IMG/VR virus record: IMGVR_UViG_3300042564_002302
Location: 1 to 64,000 of that record
Length of the DNA stretch: 64,000 bases
Source of the DNA: a virus
Reading direction: 5' to 3' (one strand)
In this document: piece by piece, positions 21,166 to 29,531 of the stretch
Numbering within the stretch: the first letter of the stretch is position 1
How the letters are laid out: every line of letters starts with the position of its first letter
Notes under the pieces: model-generated
What the model was told of the DNA's origin: nothing
Databases searched by the model: none
Seen by the model: the letters and a program-made list of their open reading frames with translations, nothing else
Position numbers and translations under genes: made by a program

Positions 21166-22604
21166 TGCCAACATCATTAAATAACGTACTAAAAACAATT
21201 CAGGGGGTTGTATCAGAAGCATCTTCAGCTCCAGCATGGCAGCAAGATCCATATCTACAGCCAGCGTTCTTTGTCAGAAATAACCAGACATGGCCAGGAG
21301 CAGGTGCTCTTATTTTTAACCATTACATGGATGTAATGGGTAAGATGGACCAGTCTCCAGAATCATATACAACTAACCGATGGGATTCATATTCTGGTGA
21401 TGAGTTTGGCGGAGGTTATAGAGGGTATAGCGGATGGGCACCATCATCTAACGGAAATACAACATGGAATGCTTCAACATCCATGAATACAGATTTAGGA
21501 CACACATACTTTAGACCAGTCGGAACAATTGGTTCTGGATCCATCACAGGTTCTGGTGATAATACACATGCAACACCATCAATGCATGGAAATCAGGTTG
21601 GTGCGACATTGACTCACAAGTCAGCATTTGTAAATGATCAGACACGTTTTGGTATTGGTACAAAGAACCTTGTAGACCTAACTCAGATTAGATATAATAA
21701 TACAACATATCAGACTAAAGCATGGACTACATTCCCCACGGGACTGTTTGCAGCATCACACGATGCAGTAATTGGCGGAATCTCATATAACATTAAGAAC
21801 AAGTGGCTAGTAATAATGGAAAGGTCTGGATATAACCATAGACCAATTATTATTAAAAATATGCCAAATCCAGATACATACATTCAAGATGCAGAAGCAT
21901 ACAAAGCTTTAATTACAACCAGATTGTCAGAGGCTGGAAACGTAGTAAGAACAACATCATATCACTATAAGCCAACAAACAATGGTAACGAAGATAACTT
22001 AAGAGGTGTTCCAGTTATATGTGATGATGGAACAATTTACTATACACAGGCAATTCGTGACTGGGGATACACAATCTCATATTGGACATTTGACGGAACA
22101 ACAATTTCAACAAATACAAACCTTCATCAAAGATCATGGACTACCATGTATGGATGGGGAGATGACAGAAACCAGGGCGGAATGCACTGGATTGTTTCAA
22201 ACGATGGAACAAAGATTAGAATTCAGTCACAAGCATACTATTATCACTCAGGATTCTACGGTGTAATGATCGATGTTTTAACTGGAAGATGTGTATATGA
22301 CTATTACTGGCATAACTCATCATGGTGCCGTCCAGTAGTACCAATTCAAAAAGATTTGTTTATAGTTGCCGCAGAAGACGGAAACAACGACAACGGACCA
22401 GGTATGTACTTGCATGTATCTAACTTTGAAGATGAGTGGAGATATGCTGGAAGAAATACATCTAATGCTAAAGTAAGAAATGCAACTTCTGACCCATACT
22501 GGGCTGGAAAGAACTATATGTTCAATACGCCATATCACTCAACACACTATACAACACCAATGATGTGGCCAAACTATGATAGATATTCGGTAGGTAACAG
22601 ATAA
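21165..22604 (+). CDS. putative receptor-binding / tail tip protein (479 aa)
   Basis: Starts MPTSLNNVLKTIQGVVSEAS. The ATG at 21165 is preferred because it overlaps the preceding TAA. It is rich in Trp, Tyr, Asn and His (e.g. DSYSGDEFGGGYRGYSGWAP, YYYHSGFYGVMIDVLTGRC), consistent with a beta-propeller-like or sugar-binding surface. No family identified. It is followed immediately by a small acidic/helical partner gene. Confidence 0.6.
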   Translation: MPTSLNNVLKTIQGVVSEASSAPAWQQDPYLQPAFFVRNNQTWPGAGALIFNHYMDVMGKMDQSPESYTTNRWDSYSGDEFGGGYRGYSGWAPSSNGNTTWNASTSMNTDLGHTYFRPVGTIGSGSITGSGDNTHATPSMHGNQVGATLTHKSAFVNDQTRFGIGTKNLVDLTQIRYNNTTYQTKAWTTFPTGLFAASHDAVIGGISYNIKNKWLVIMERSGYNHRPIIIKNMPNPDTYIQDAEAYKALITTRLSEAGNVVRTTSYHYKPTNNGNEDNLRGVPVICDDGTIYYTQAIRDWGYTISYWTFDGTTISTNTNLHQRSWTTMYGWGDDRNQGGMHWIVSNDGTKIRIQSQAYYYHSGFYGVMIDVLTGRCVYDYYWHNSSWCRPVVPIQKDLFIVAAEDGNNDNGPGMYLHVSNFEDEWRYAGRNTSNAKVRNATSDPYWAGKNYMFNTPYHSTHYTTPMMWPNYDRYSVGNR

Positions 22605-23053
22605 TGGAACTATTACAATTTAATGATTCAGGTGTGTGCGTAGGCACATCCCCATTTGGAACACATGCAAGCCCAGACCCAGATTCTACTCCATTTAGAT
22701 GGAAGCTAGATGATGATGGAACGGTTGTAGATGCCTTCCCAGGTATTGATGATGAAGATATTATGGAGGCATACAATGCGTCCATAGTCTTGGATAGCAT
22801 CGAAAGACTTAAAAAGGAAAAGATTAAGAAGGTCAAGGAAGCGGCGGCAGGATATATCCAAGAGCTTCAATGGAAGGTAGATAGAGCCCTTGAGAGAGAT
22901 CTCCTAAATGGAACTTCTACAGTCAACGAGATTTATGCAATAAAGGAAGATATCAGACAGGCAAGCAATGCAGTAGAATTGCTTATTAGTCAAGCTGACT
23001 CAGAAGAGGCTGTAAATCAAATTAGCCATTCTCGCTGGTGGCCTGCTCAATGA
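22604..23053 (+). CDS. small partner protein of the tail tip gene (149 aa)
   Basis: The acidic N-terminal half (FRWKLDDDGTVVDAFPGID) is followed by a long helix (SIERLKKEKIKKVKEAAAGY). It overlaps the upstream gene by one base. The pairing of a large adhesin with a small following gene is repeated twice at 23766-27587, so a fibre chaperone or capping role is plausible but unproven. Confidence 0.55.
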   Translation: MELLQFNDSGVCVGTSPFGTHASPDPDSTPFRWKLDDDGTVVDAFPGIDDEDIMEAYNASIVLDSIERLKKEKIKKVKEAAAGYIQELQWKVDRALERDLLNGTSTVNEIYAIKEDIRQASNAVELLISQADSEEAVNQISHSRWWPAQ

Positions 23054-23063
23054 AAACCTTTAA

Positions 23064-23072
23064 TGGTATAAT
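23064..23072 (+). promoter_or_regulatory. extended -10 promoter TGGTATAAT
   Basis: It lies in the 45-base gap before 23099. The ribosome site CGGAGGAAA follows. The -35 is weak. Confidence 0.55.
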
Positions 23073-23098
23073 TAATTTATTCGGAGGAAATTACCACA

Positions 23099-23428
23099 AT
23101 GGCATATGATAGCTTAAATACACAGATTGAGCTCTTTAAGACTAAGGTCTCAGCTCTATCTGGTTCAACACTAAATGCACAGGACCTCGTGTTCCTTGCC
23201 AAAGCAATTGAGTCAATGGGTAATCTCCTTGGTGTCAATGATGTTCTAGCTGTTACAGCAGAAAAAGTAAATGAAATTCAGAATGCATCTTCAGGTGCAG
23301 TAACACAAATTGGAAACGCTGGTAGCGTTCAGATCGCTGCCGTTGCAACATCAGCTGCAACAGCAAGCGCTAATCTCCAAAGCACAATTGATACATTCAG
23401 AATTTATTCAGAAATGGGAGTGATTTAA
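23099..23428 (+). CDS. helical adaptor protein, paralogue of the 20485 N-terminus (109 aa)
   Basis: Reads MAYDSLNTQIELFKTKVSAL and continues LVFLAKAIESMGNLLGVNDV, closely matching residues 1-60 of the 226-aa protein at 20485, but without that protein's C-terminal beta domain. Probably a short helical attachment module for the adhesins downstream. Confidence 0.6.
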   Translation: MAYDSLNTQIELFKTKVSALSGSTLNAQDLVFLAKAIESMGNLLGVNDVLAVTAEKVNEIQNASSGAVTQIGNAGSVQIAAVATSAATASANLQSTIDTFRIYSEMGVI

Positions 23429-23429
23429 T

Positions 23430-23747
23430 ATGGCCGTAGTAAGCTTACCAAACAGATATTTTGCTGGAGAACTAACAACTCAGGAAGCCCTGGTTGCAAC
23501 AGTTCCATCAGCGACAACAGATGTAGTCACATGCATTACATTTGACAATCTTACAGATGTTGCACAGAAGGCAACAGTAAAGCTAGCAGATGTGCTTTTT
23601 GCGAAGGACTTGGACATTGCTCCAAGATCACTTGTTGTCCTTGACTTCAAGCAAACACTAAATGCAGCAGATACAATTAAAGTACAGGCATCAGCAAATT
23701 CAGCAGTTACATGCTTTATTTCTGGTGTAAGAATTACAAATTCTTAA
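23430..23747 (+). CDS. small beta-sandwich-like virion protein (105 aa)
   Basis: Begins MAVVSLPNRYFAGELTTQEA and ends CFISGVRITNS. Its pattern (variable N-terminus, TxDVVTCITFDNLTD, ALNAADTIKVQ, final VSGV) resembles the 108-aa product at 29205, suggesting diverged paralogues. It may be a small head or tail decoration; position favours tail. Confidence 0.5.
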   Translation: MAVVSLPNRYFAGELTTQEALVATVPSATTDVVTCITFDNLTDVAQKATVKLADVLFAKDLDIAPRSLVVLDFKQTLNAADTIKVQASANSAVTCFISGVRITNS

Positions 23748-23765
23748 TAGAAAATAGGAGTCAAA

Positions 23766-25328
23766 GTGCCAACGTCATCAACAACTAACCAGATTTATAT
23801 TCCTGGACTAACAGACCAGATTAATGATGGTATTGCAAATATCACGCCACAACAGATGGTGGAAGAAAGATTCTACGATAGCGGTGTCTGGACAAAACCA
23901 GATGGAGTTAACAGAGTAGAGGTTATTGTTGTTGGTGGAGGTGGCGGTGGCGGAGCATCTCGCTATGGAAACGTTGGCGGTGGAGGCGGTGCTGGAGAGT
24001 ACCGCAGAGCAACTTTTGCTGTTTCATCAGGTGTAAATATTACAGTTGGAACAGGTGGAACTGGTGGCCTATACGACAGAAACCCAGGAAACCCAGGAAA
24101 CCAATCATCATTTGGAACGCTTCTTGTTGCAGATGGCGGACAAGGCGGAATGGGAGGATCAAACGTTGGTCCTATTAGAACTTATGGCTCTACAGGTGGA
24201 GCAACCTGGGATGGAGTAAATAACTATAACCATCAAGCAGGTGGCGGTGGCGGAGCAGGATCACCAGGAAAGTCTGGAGACCATGGACCACACCCAAGAT
24301 ACACTTCTTGGAGCGCACACTCTGTTTACAAGAGAAGAAACTCTTGGGTAAACACAGGTGGATTCGGTGCATACAACGATAACTCATCTTCTTACTCACC
24401 TACATTTGACTCAGGAATGGGTGGAGAGGGTATTGACGGCATTGCAGGTGGCGGAGCAGGTGGAGGACAAACATATTCCTATGATTCAAACTCATATGCA
24501 GGATATCGTTTAGGTCACTCAGGCGGAGGAGACTCTGGTTTTGCAAGACTTCGTGGTAAAGCATGGAACCTAACAAACAACACATATTATGACTTAGATC
24601 AACTTTGGATGCATGATGGTCTTCCAGCTATTCCAGGTACTGGATCAGGTGGAGGGGGAGCAAATATGCTACCACAAAGCAGCAACTACCACATGACAAG
24701 ATCTGAGTGGGCAGATCCACTAGTAAATCCATTTAGAATGGAATACGGAAATACAGATTATCGTGGTTGGAGATCAATCACAGATTTAGTAGCATCACTT
24801 CCTGGAGAAACAGGATATGCAACTGGAACAGCAGTTAGCTACAACGGCGAGAACTGGTCCTGGCAAGCTGGATCACAAAGAATGACAGCTTCTACTTCAG
24901 GTAAAGCTGTTATGCAGCCTAACTCATTAATGCCATATGTATACGGATTGCACTATGTTCCAAGCGTTGGAACTTTTGCATCCTATCAGCCAGGCGGATC
25001 AACAACAACACAGTTTGGTTGGGCAATTTATAACAGAGACCGCCAATTGCTTGGCTACACATTAAAAGCAACTCAGTATTCTACTGGAACTGGATGGACT
25101 TCAAGTTATGGTTATAATGGAAGCACAAACGACTATAATACGTTTGCCATAACAAATAATTTCTATCATCCAGATGCATTCTTTATGGCTCCAATTATTT
25201 ATGTAAACAACGTTATTGCAGGCAGCTATTATGCTTGCGACACTTCAGATTCTGGAAGATATTATAATTCTGGACGTGGTGGAGATGGTGGAAAGGGTAT
25301 CGTAATTGTACGATATGCGGTGAAATAA
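23766..25328 (+). CDS. glycine-rich adhesin A (520 aa), GTG start
   Basis: Begins MPTSSTTNQIYIPGLTDQ (GTG). NRVEVIVVGGGGGGGASRYG starts a poly-Gly scaffold with repeated GGGGGA blocks, the organisation of Gly-rich phage adhesins in which Gly-rich helices support variable loops. The C-terminal half has GNTDYRGWRSITDLV and ends GGKGIVIVRYAVK. It is a close paralogue of the 525-aa protein at 25678, sharing both ends while central loops differ. It overlaps the next gene by one base. Confidence 0.8.
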   Translation: MPTSSTTNQIYIPGLTDQINDGIANITPQQMVEERFYDSGVWTKPDGVNRVEVIVVGGGGGGGASRYGNVGGGGGAGEYRRATFAVSSGVNITVGTGGTGGLYDRNPGNPGNQSSFGTLLVADGGQGGMGGSNVGPIRTYGSTGGATWDGVNNYNHQAGGGGGAGSPGKSGDHGPHPRYTSWSAHSVYKRRNSWVNTGGFGAYNDNSSSYSPTFDSGMGGEGIDGIAGGGAGGGQTYSYDSNSYAGYRLGHSGGGDSGFARLRGKAWNLTNNTYYDLDQLWMHDGLPAIPGTGSGGGGANMLPQSSNYHMTRSEWADPLVNPFRMEYGNTDYRGWRSITDLVASLPGETGYATGTAVSYNGENWSWQAGSQRMTASTSGKAVMQPNSLMPYVYGLHYVPSVGTFASYQPGGSTTTQFGWAIYNRDRQLLGYTLKATQYSTGTGWTSSYGYNGSTNDYNTFAITNNFYHPDAFFMAPIIYVNNVIAGSYYACDTSDSGRYYNSGRGGDGGKGIVIVRYAVK

Positions 25329-25675
25329 TGTCAAAGGTAATTCTTAAATTAGATGAAACACATAAAATTGTATTAAATGCATTTTCTGCTCCAGATGATT
25401 GGGCAACTTCAGAGGATGAGTTTGATACTACGGTAGATGACAGATATCAGTATTGTGCTCCAAGCCAAGGTTGGCAATGGAATGATGAGGTTGGAGCTTT
25501 TGTATCACCTCGTCCACAAGACTCAGACACAGAGACATGGTCAATTACAAATTCACTACAGTGGGTATCAGACCTTGTATCACCAGAACCAGAAGAAGAA
25601 AATACAGAAAGAATTGAAATCCCTGGGCCAGGTACTGAGCCAGGGCTTCCAGGAGACGCACTAGAGGATAACTAA
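25328..25675 (+). CDS. small acidic partner of adhesin A (115 aa)
   Basis: Begins MSKVILKLDETHKIVLNAFS and contains RYQYCAPSQGWQWNDEVGAF; the tail is Pro/Glu/Gly-rich. It is a paralogue of 27252-27587. Its conserved position behind each Gly-rich adhesin suggests a tail-fibre assembly chaperone or cap (inference). Confidence 0.6.
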   Translation: MSKVILKLDETHKIVLNAFSAPDDWATSEDEFDTTVDDRYQYCAPSQGWQWNDEVGAFVSPRPQDSDTETWSITNSLQWVSDLVSPEPEEENTERIEIPGPGTEPGLPGDALEDN

Positions 25676-25677
25676 GA

Positions 25678-27255
25678 ATGCCTACATCATCAACTACTAC
25701 ACAAGTTTATCTTGGAGGCTTACAATCTGAATTAGCATTAGCAGTTTCAGGTATTAAGCCAACACAGATAATGGAAGAGCGCTTCATCTCAAGCGGCACA
25801 TGGGTAAAACCAGATAATGTCAATAGAGTTGAAGTTATCGTCGTAGGTGGAGGCGGAGGCGGAGGCGCATCTCGCTATGGCCAAGCAGGTGGCGGAGGAG
25901 GGGCTGGAGAGTGGCGCACAGGCACTTTTGCAGTAAACGCTAACGTAACAGTCACAATTGGTAATGGAGGCGCTGGTGGCGTCTATGACCGTCAATCTGG
26001 ATCGGCAGGAAGCCCCTCATCATTTGGTAGCTTTCTTGTATCAGATGGTGGAGAAGGCGGTTGGGGTCAGGCATCAAACCCAATAAGAACGCATGGCTCA
26101 ACTGGCGGCTGCACCTGGAAAGAAGGTGTTGATGATAGAGTTATTCACGCAGGCGGCGGTGGCGGAGCAGGTTCAGTAGGACAGGTTGCTCAAATTAATG
26201 GTGCAAACGACTGGGTTAGAAACTTTCCAGCTAATCAACCATTAAAAAGAAAGAATTCAAGAGTAAATGCTGGTGGTTCTGGACAGTACTACGGCGGAAC
26301 AGATAGATCATTTGCTGGTTCACCAAATGGTGGAATGGGTGTAGATGGCATTGCAGGCGGCGGCGGTGGCGGAGCTCAAGGCTACTCATACGATATTAAC
26401 TACTCTTCTTTTGGAAGAGGTTCAGATGGTGGCGGAGACGCAGGATTTAGAAATAGAACAGGTAGAGGTTTTAACCTAATATCTGGAGCAGAGTATGACC
26501 TAGACTCACTTTGGTACAGAGATGGTTTGTGGGGTATTCCAGGAACTGGTTCAGGTGGTGGAGGAGCAAATGTTCTTTCTCAGGGTTCACAATATCACAT
26601 TAGAGATACAAACTGGTCACCAAGTTTAACAGAGCCATTCTATATGTCTTACGGAAATACAGATTATCGTGGTTGGAGATCAATCAATGATTTAGTTTCC
26701 ACATTAACAACAGCTACAGCTCAAAACCACACTCAGTCTGGTTGGGCAGCAGGTTCTTCAATTAACTATAACGGAGAAAACTGGTCCTGGCAGGGTGGGT
26801 CACAGAGAGTTACAGCAACAGGAAACGGAAAGGTTATAGTACAGCCAAATAATCTTATGCCTTATATTCACGGTCTCTCATATGTTCCAACATGGTCGTC
26901 ATTTGTTTCATACCAGCCAGCTGGAGCAACTCAACTTAGATTTGGATGGGCTATCTATAACAAGAATAGACAGCTTCTTGACTATACACTAAAGAATACA
27001 GACTATAACACAGGAACATCTTCTTGGGGTACAGCATATTCTATCAATACAAGCACAAATAACTGGGATCAGGGTATATATAACGATGCTTGGCATGAAG
27101 ACGCTTATTATATGGCACCAATTATTTACGTTAACAACGTGATATCAGGAAGCTACGTAGCATTTGACACAAACGACTCAGCTGGATTCTTCCAGTGTGC
27201 TAGAGGCGGAAACGGAGGAAGAGGTATCGTGATTGTGAGGTATGCATTAACATGA
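25678..27255 (+). CDS. glycine-rich adhesin B (525 aa)
   Basis: Begins MPTSSTTTQVYLGGLQSELA. It shares the NRVEVIVVGGGGGGGASRYG block, FGSFLVSDGGEGGWG, GNTDYRGWRSINDLV and a GRGIVIVRYALT end with adhesin A, but differs in the loops between, as expected when receptor specificity diversifies. It overlaps its partner gene by 4 bases. Confidence 0.8.
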   Translation: MPTSSTTTQVYLGGLQSELALAVSGIKPTQIMEERFISSGTWVKPDNVNRVEVIVVGGGGGGGASRYGQAGGGGGAGEWRTGTFAVNANVTVTIGNGGAGGVYDRQSGSAGSPSSFGSFLVSDGGEGGWGQASNPIRTHGSTGGCTWKEGVDDRVIHAGGGGGAGSVGQVAQINGANDWVRNFPANQPLKRKNSRVNAGGSGQYYGGTDRSFAGSPNGGMGVDGIAGGGGGGAQGYSYDINYSSFGRGSDGGGDAGFRNRTGRGFNLISGAEYDLDSLWYRDGLWGIPGTGSGGGGANVLSQGSQYHIRDTNWSPSLTEPFYMSYGNTDYRGWRSINDLVSTLTTATAQNHTQSGWAAGSSINYNGENWSWQGGSQRVTATGNGKVIVQPNNLMPYIHGLSYVPTWSSFVSYQPAGATQLRFGWAIYNKNRQLLDYTLKNTDYNTGTSSWGTAYSINTSTNNWDQGIYNDAWHEDAYYMAPIIYVNNVISGSYVAFDTNDSAGFFQCARGGNGGRGIVIVRYALT

Positions 27256-27587
27256 AATCTATAGTCACCTTAGACGAGAATAGAATTGTACTATCAGCCA
27301 AAGTTGTTGAAGACAATTATATGGTAAAATTAGATGAGTTGGACTGCTCGACAGATCCAATTTATCAGTACTCACCTCCATCACTAGGATGGTTTTGGCT
27401 AGAAGAAGCAGGAAGACTTGTTCCTCCAATGCCAAGCACAAAAGAGGATTGGAAGTGGGAAGATAACCACTGGAGATCTAGTTTAGAATCACCAGCAGGT
27501 AATCCAGAAGTTTTGGCAGAGCAAGTTCCAACAAGTACTCCAGAATTTCCAGCAGGACCAGTAAAACCAACACCAGGAGATAATTAA
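27252..27587 (+). CDS. small acidic partner of adhesin B (111 aa)
   Basis: Begins MKSIVTLDENRIVLSAKVV and contains IYQYSPPSLGWFWLEEAGRL. It is a paralogue of the 25328 product: the YQY.xPSxGWxW block and Pro-rich tail are shared. It starts inside the adhesin B stop region (ATGA overlap). Confidence 0.6.
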   Translation: MKSIVTLDENRIVLSAKVVEDNYMVKLDELDCSTDPIYQYSPPSLGWFWLEEAGRLVPPMPSTKEDWKWEDNHWRSSLESPAGNPEVLAEQVPTSTPEFPAGPVKPTPGDN

Positions 27588-27588
27588 G

Positions 27589-28014
27589 ATGGGTATAACA
27601 TCATCACCACAACAGGTAACACCAGCACTCTGGTCGTATACCTACGTACAAGCGCCAGTTAATGGCAATGGCTACGACTACTTCAATGTTTCTGTTCGTA
27701 GAAAGAACTATGGAAACGTATCAACAGCATGGGCTGTTACAGTAGATGAAGCAGCAGTACATAAGGCAGTTCTCACTGGTAATACAACAGTTTCATTCAC
27801 AGGTCTAGCAGCTTCTCTTGGTGGAGTTATGGTCTGGCAGGTAGAAATCAAGGGTGGATCACTCTTCACAGTAACTTGGCCAGCAGCAGTCAAGTGGGAC
27901 TCTTCTGCAAGTGCTCCGTCGCTTTCAGCAAATACAACAGTTCTAAACTTCTTTACACCAGATAACGGAACAACAATTTACGGCGGATTAGCTTTCGCAG
28001 ACATAAACGCATAA
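27589..28014 (+). CDS. beta-rich virion protein (141 aa)
   Basis: Begins MGITSSPQQVTPALWSYTYV and includes NTTVSFTGLAASLGGVM and LNFFTPDNGTTIYGGLAFAD, typical of small C-terminal fibre or capsid decoration domains in phages. No catalytic motif. Follows adhesin B's partner by one base. Confidence 0.55.
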   Translation: MGITSSPQQVTPALWSYTYVQAPVNGNGYDYFNVSVRRKNYGNVSTAWAVTVDEAAVHKAVLTGNTTVSFTGLAASLGGVMVWQVEIKGGSLFTVTWPAAVKWDSSASAPSLSANTTVLNFFTPDNGTTIYGGLAFADINA

Positions 28015-28023
28015 GGAGAAAAA

Positions 28024-28458
28024 GTGTACGCAATAGTAGAAAATCAAAAGGTAGTTTCAAGTGGAACTCTAACTGAGCTATTCCCTAGCATCTCTTTCCC
28101 AGCGACTGGTCCAGACCAGGAGTTCTGCAAAGAAAATAATCTTACAGCAGTTGAAATGACTGCTAAATATAACAAAGATACTGAAGAACTTGTTTTCCTA
28201 GATACACCTAAAGTTACAAAGGGTGGGAAAGTCGTAGGAGTAGAAGTTAAGAAGCTTTCAGATGAAGATGCATGGACAAGAATTAAGACAAAGAGAGACC
28301 AATTGCTTACATCAACAGACTGGACACAACTCCCAGACACACTTGATGCAGCTAAGACAAAAGCATACGCAGAATATAGAGCGGCCCTAAGAGACATCAC
28401 ATCAGCTAAGTCTCCAGCAGATGTAGCATGGCCCAAGGACCCAAATGAGGGAAAGTAA
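28024..28458 (+). CDS. tail fibre assembly chaperone-like protein (144 aa), GTG start
   Basis: The C-terminal half reads AWTRIKTKRDQLLTSTDWTQ and then YRAALRDITSAKSPADVAWP. This W..IR..RD.LL..TDW.Q...AYR.ALRDI pattern is the phage tail assembly chaperone (APC-type) C-terminal domain. The GTG at 28024 is preceded by AAGGAGAAAAA. It likely chaperones the lectin or adhesin neighbours. Confidence 0.75.
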   Translation: MYAIVENQKVVSSGTLTELFPSISFPATGPDQEFCKENNLTAVEMTAKYNKDTEELVFLDTPKVTKGGKVVGVEVKKLSDEDAWTRIKTKRDQLLTSTDWTQLPDTLDAAKTKAYAEYRAALRDITSAKSPADVAWPKDPNEGK

Positions 28459-29190
28459 GTGTTCCCTAATAACCTACTAACATTTAAGACAGACGCCCGT
28501 AGACCGTTTCCAATATCTACTGGTCTTCAGCTTCACTATGATGCAGATGCTCCACTTACAATTGTAAAAGACTCAGTCGGAAGAGTTTCTCAATGGAAAG
28601 ATCGCTCAGGATTTAATAGACATGCTGTTCAAACAACACAAGTAAACCAGCCAATATACTCACTAAGACAAATCGGCGGAAAACCAGCAGTTGTATTTGA
28701 TGGTTCAAATGACTTTATGCTTATTGGTGATGGAACAATGTCATTTCTTAATACAGCAGATATAACAATGTTCTTGGTATTTGATAGACCAGATACTCCA
28801 GTTAACAAGCCGATATTTGGTGGAACTGGATCAATTACAAGACAAAACTTTTCAGCTGGATTTAACTCAGCTACCAACTTCGGTATAAGATTTCAAAATG
28901 ATGATGCAAACGCACTTATTCCAAATGTGGCTGCAGGAACACCAGAACTTATAACATTTACATTTGATTCTTTAACTAACGGTAAAATCGTTAGAAGAAA
29001 TAAAGTTCAAGAGCTTGAATCAGCAGGTACTGGATCACTTTCTGGTATGATTGGTCAAGCGCTTGGAAGATATCTTACACAGTACGGTAATATTCAATTG
29101 GGAGAGGTTGCTATATTCAATAGAGTACTGACCCAGGCGGAAATTGATAATGCGGAAGGCTCCCTTGCAATCAAGTGGGGCGTATCTTAA
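28459..29190 (+). CDS. LamG/concanavalin-like lectin tail protein (243 aa), GTG start
   Basis: GLQLHYDADAPLTIVKDSVG, QWKDRSGFNRHAVQ and GGKPAVVFDGSNDFM, then LGEVAIFNRVLTQAEIDNAEG, is the LamG-like jelly-roll consensus (W.D.SG..., VxFDGxxD, the E.I.YxRxLT..E motif). It probably binds surface sugars. The GTG start follows the preceding TAA directly. Confidence 0.8.
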   Translation: MFPNNLLTFKTDARRPFPISTGLQLHYDADAPLTIVKDSVGRVSQWKDRSGFNRHAVQTTQVNQPIYSLRQIGGKPAVVFDGSNDFMLIGDGTMSFLNTADITMFLVFDRPDTPVNKPIFGGTGSITRQNFSAGFNSATNFGIRFQNDDANALIPNVAAGTPELITFTFDSLTNGKIVRRNKVQELESAGTGSLSGMIGQALGRYLTQYGNIQLGEVAIFNRVLTQAEIDNAEGSLAIKWGVS

Positions 29191-29204
29191 GTTAGGAGTA
29201 GTAA

Positions 29205-29531
29205 ATGGCATATGTACCAGCAAGATTGGTTGGCCCATATAATCTGGTAGATAGCTATCAGTCTCTTTATGCTGCAACTTCAGCAACAATTGTCAAGCAA
29301 ATAGTTTTATCAAATATTACTGGGTCAGATACTACAGTTAGACTTCACCTAACAACTTCTACACAACAACCATCATCTTCAAACGCCCTTCTTCAGGATG
29401 TTGAAATTGAAGCTAACTCCACAGTTATTGCTGACATGACTCAGGTTATGAACACTGGAGATAGACTTTACGGCAGAACTGCAATATCAGGCGCCGTCAA
29501 CATTACTGTATCGGGCGTAGAAGATAAATGA
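29205..29531 (+). CDS. small beta-sandwich-like virion protein (108 aa)
   Basis: Begins MAYVPARLVGPYNLVDSYQS; IVKQIVLSNITGSDTTVRLH and a C-terminal VNITVSGVEDK give the same strand pattern as the 105-aa product at 23430. The stop TGA overlaps the next ATG. Confidence 0.5.
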   Translation: MAYVPARLVGPYNLVDSYQSLYAATSATIVKQIVLSNITGSDTTVRLHLTTSTQQPSSSNALLQDVEIEANSTVIADMTQVMNTGDRLYGRTAISGAVNITVSGVEDK

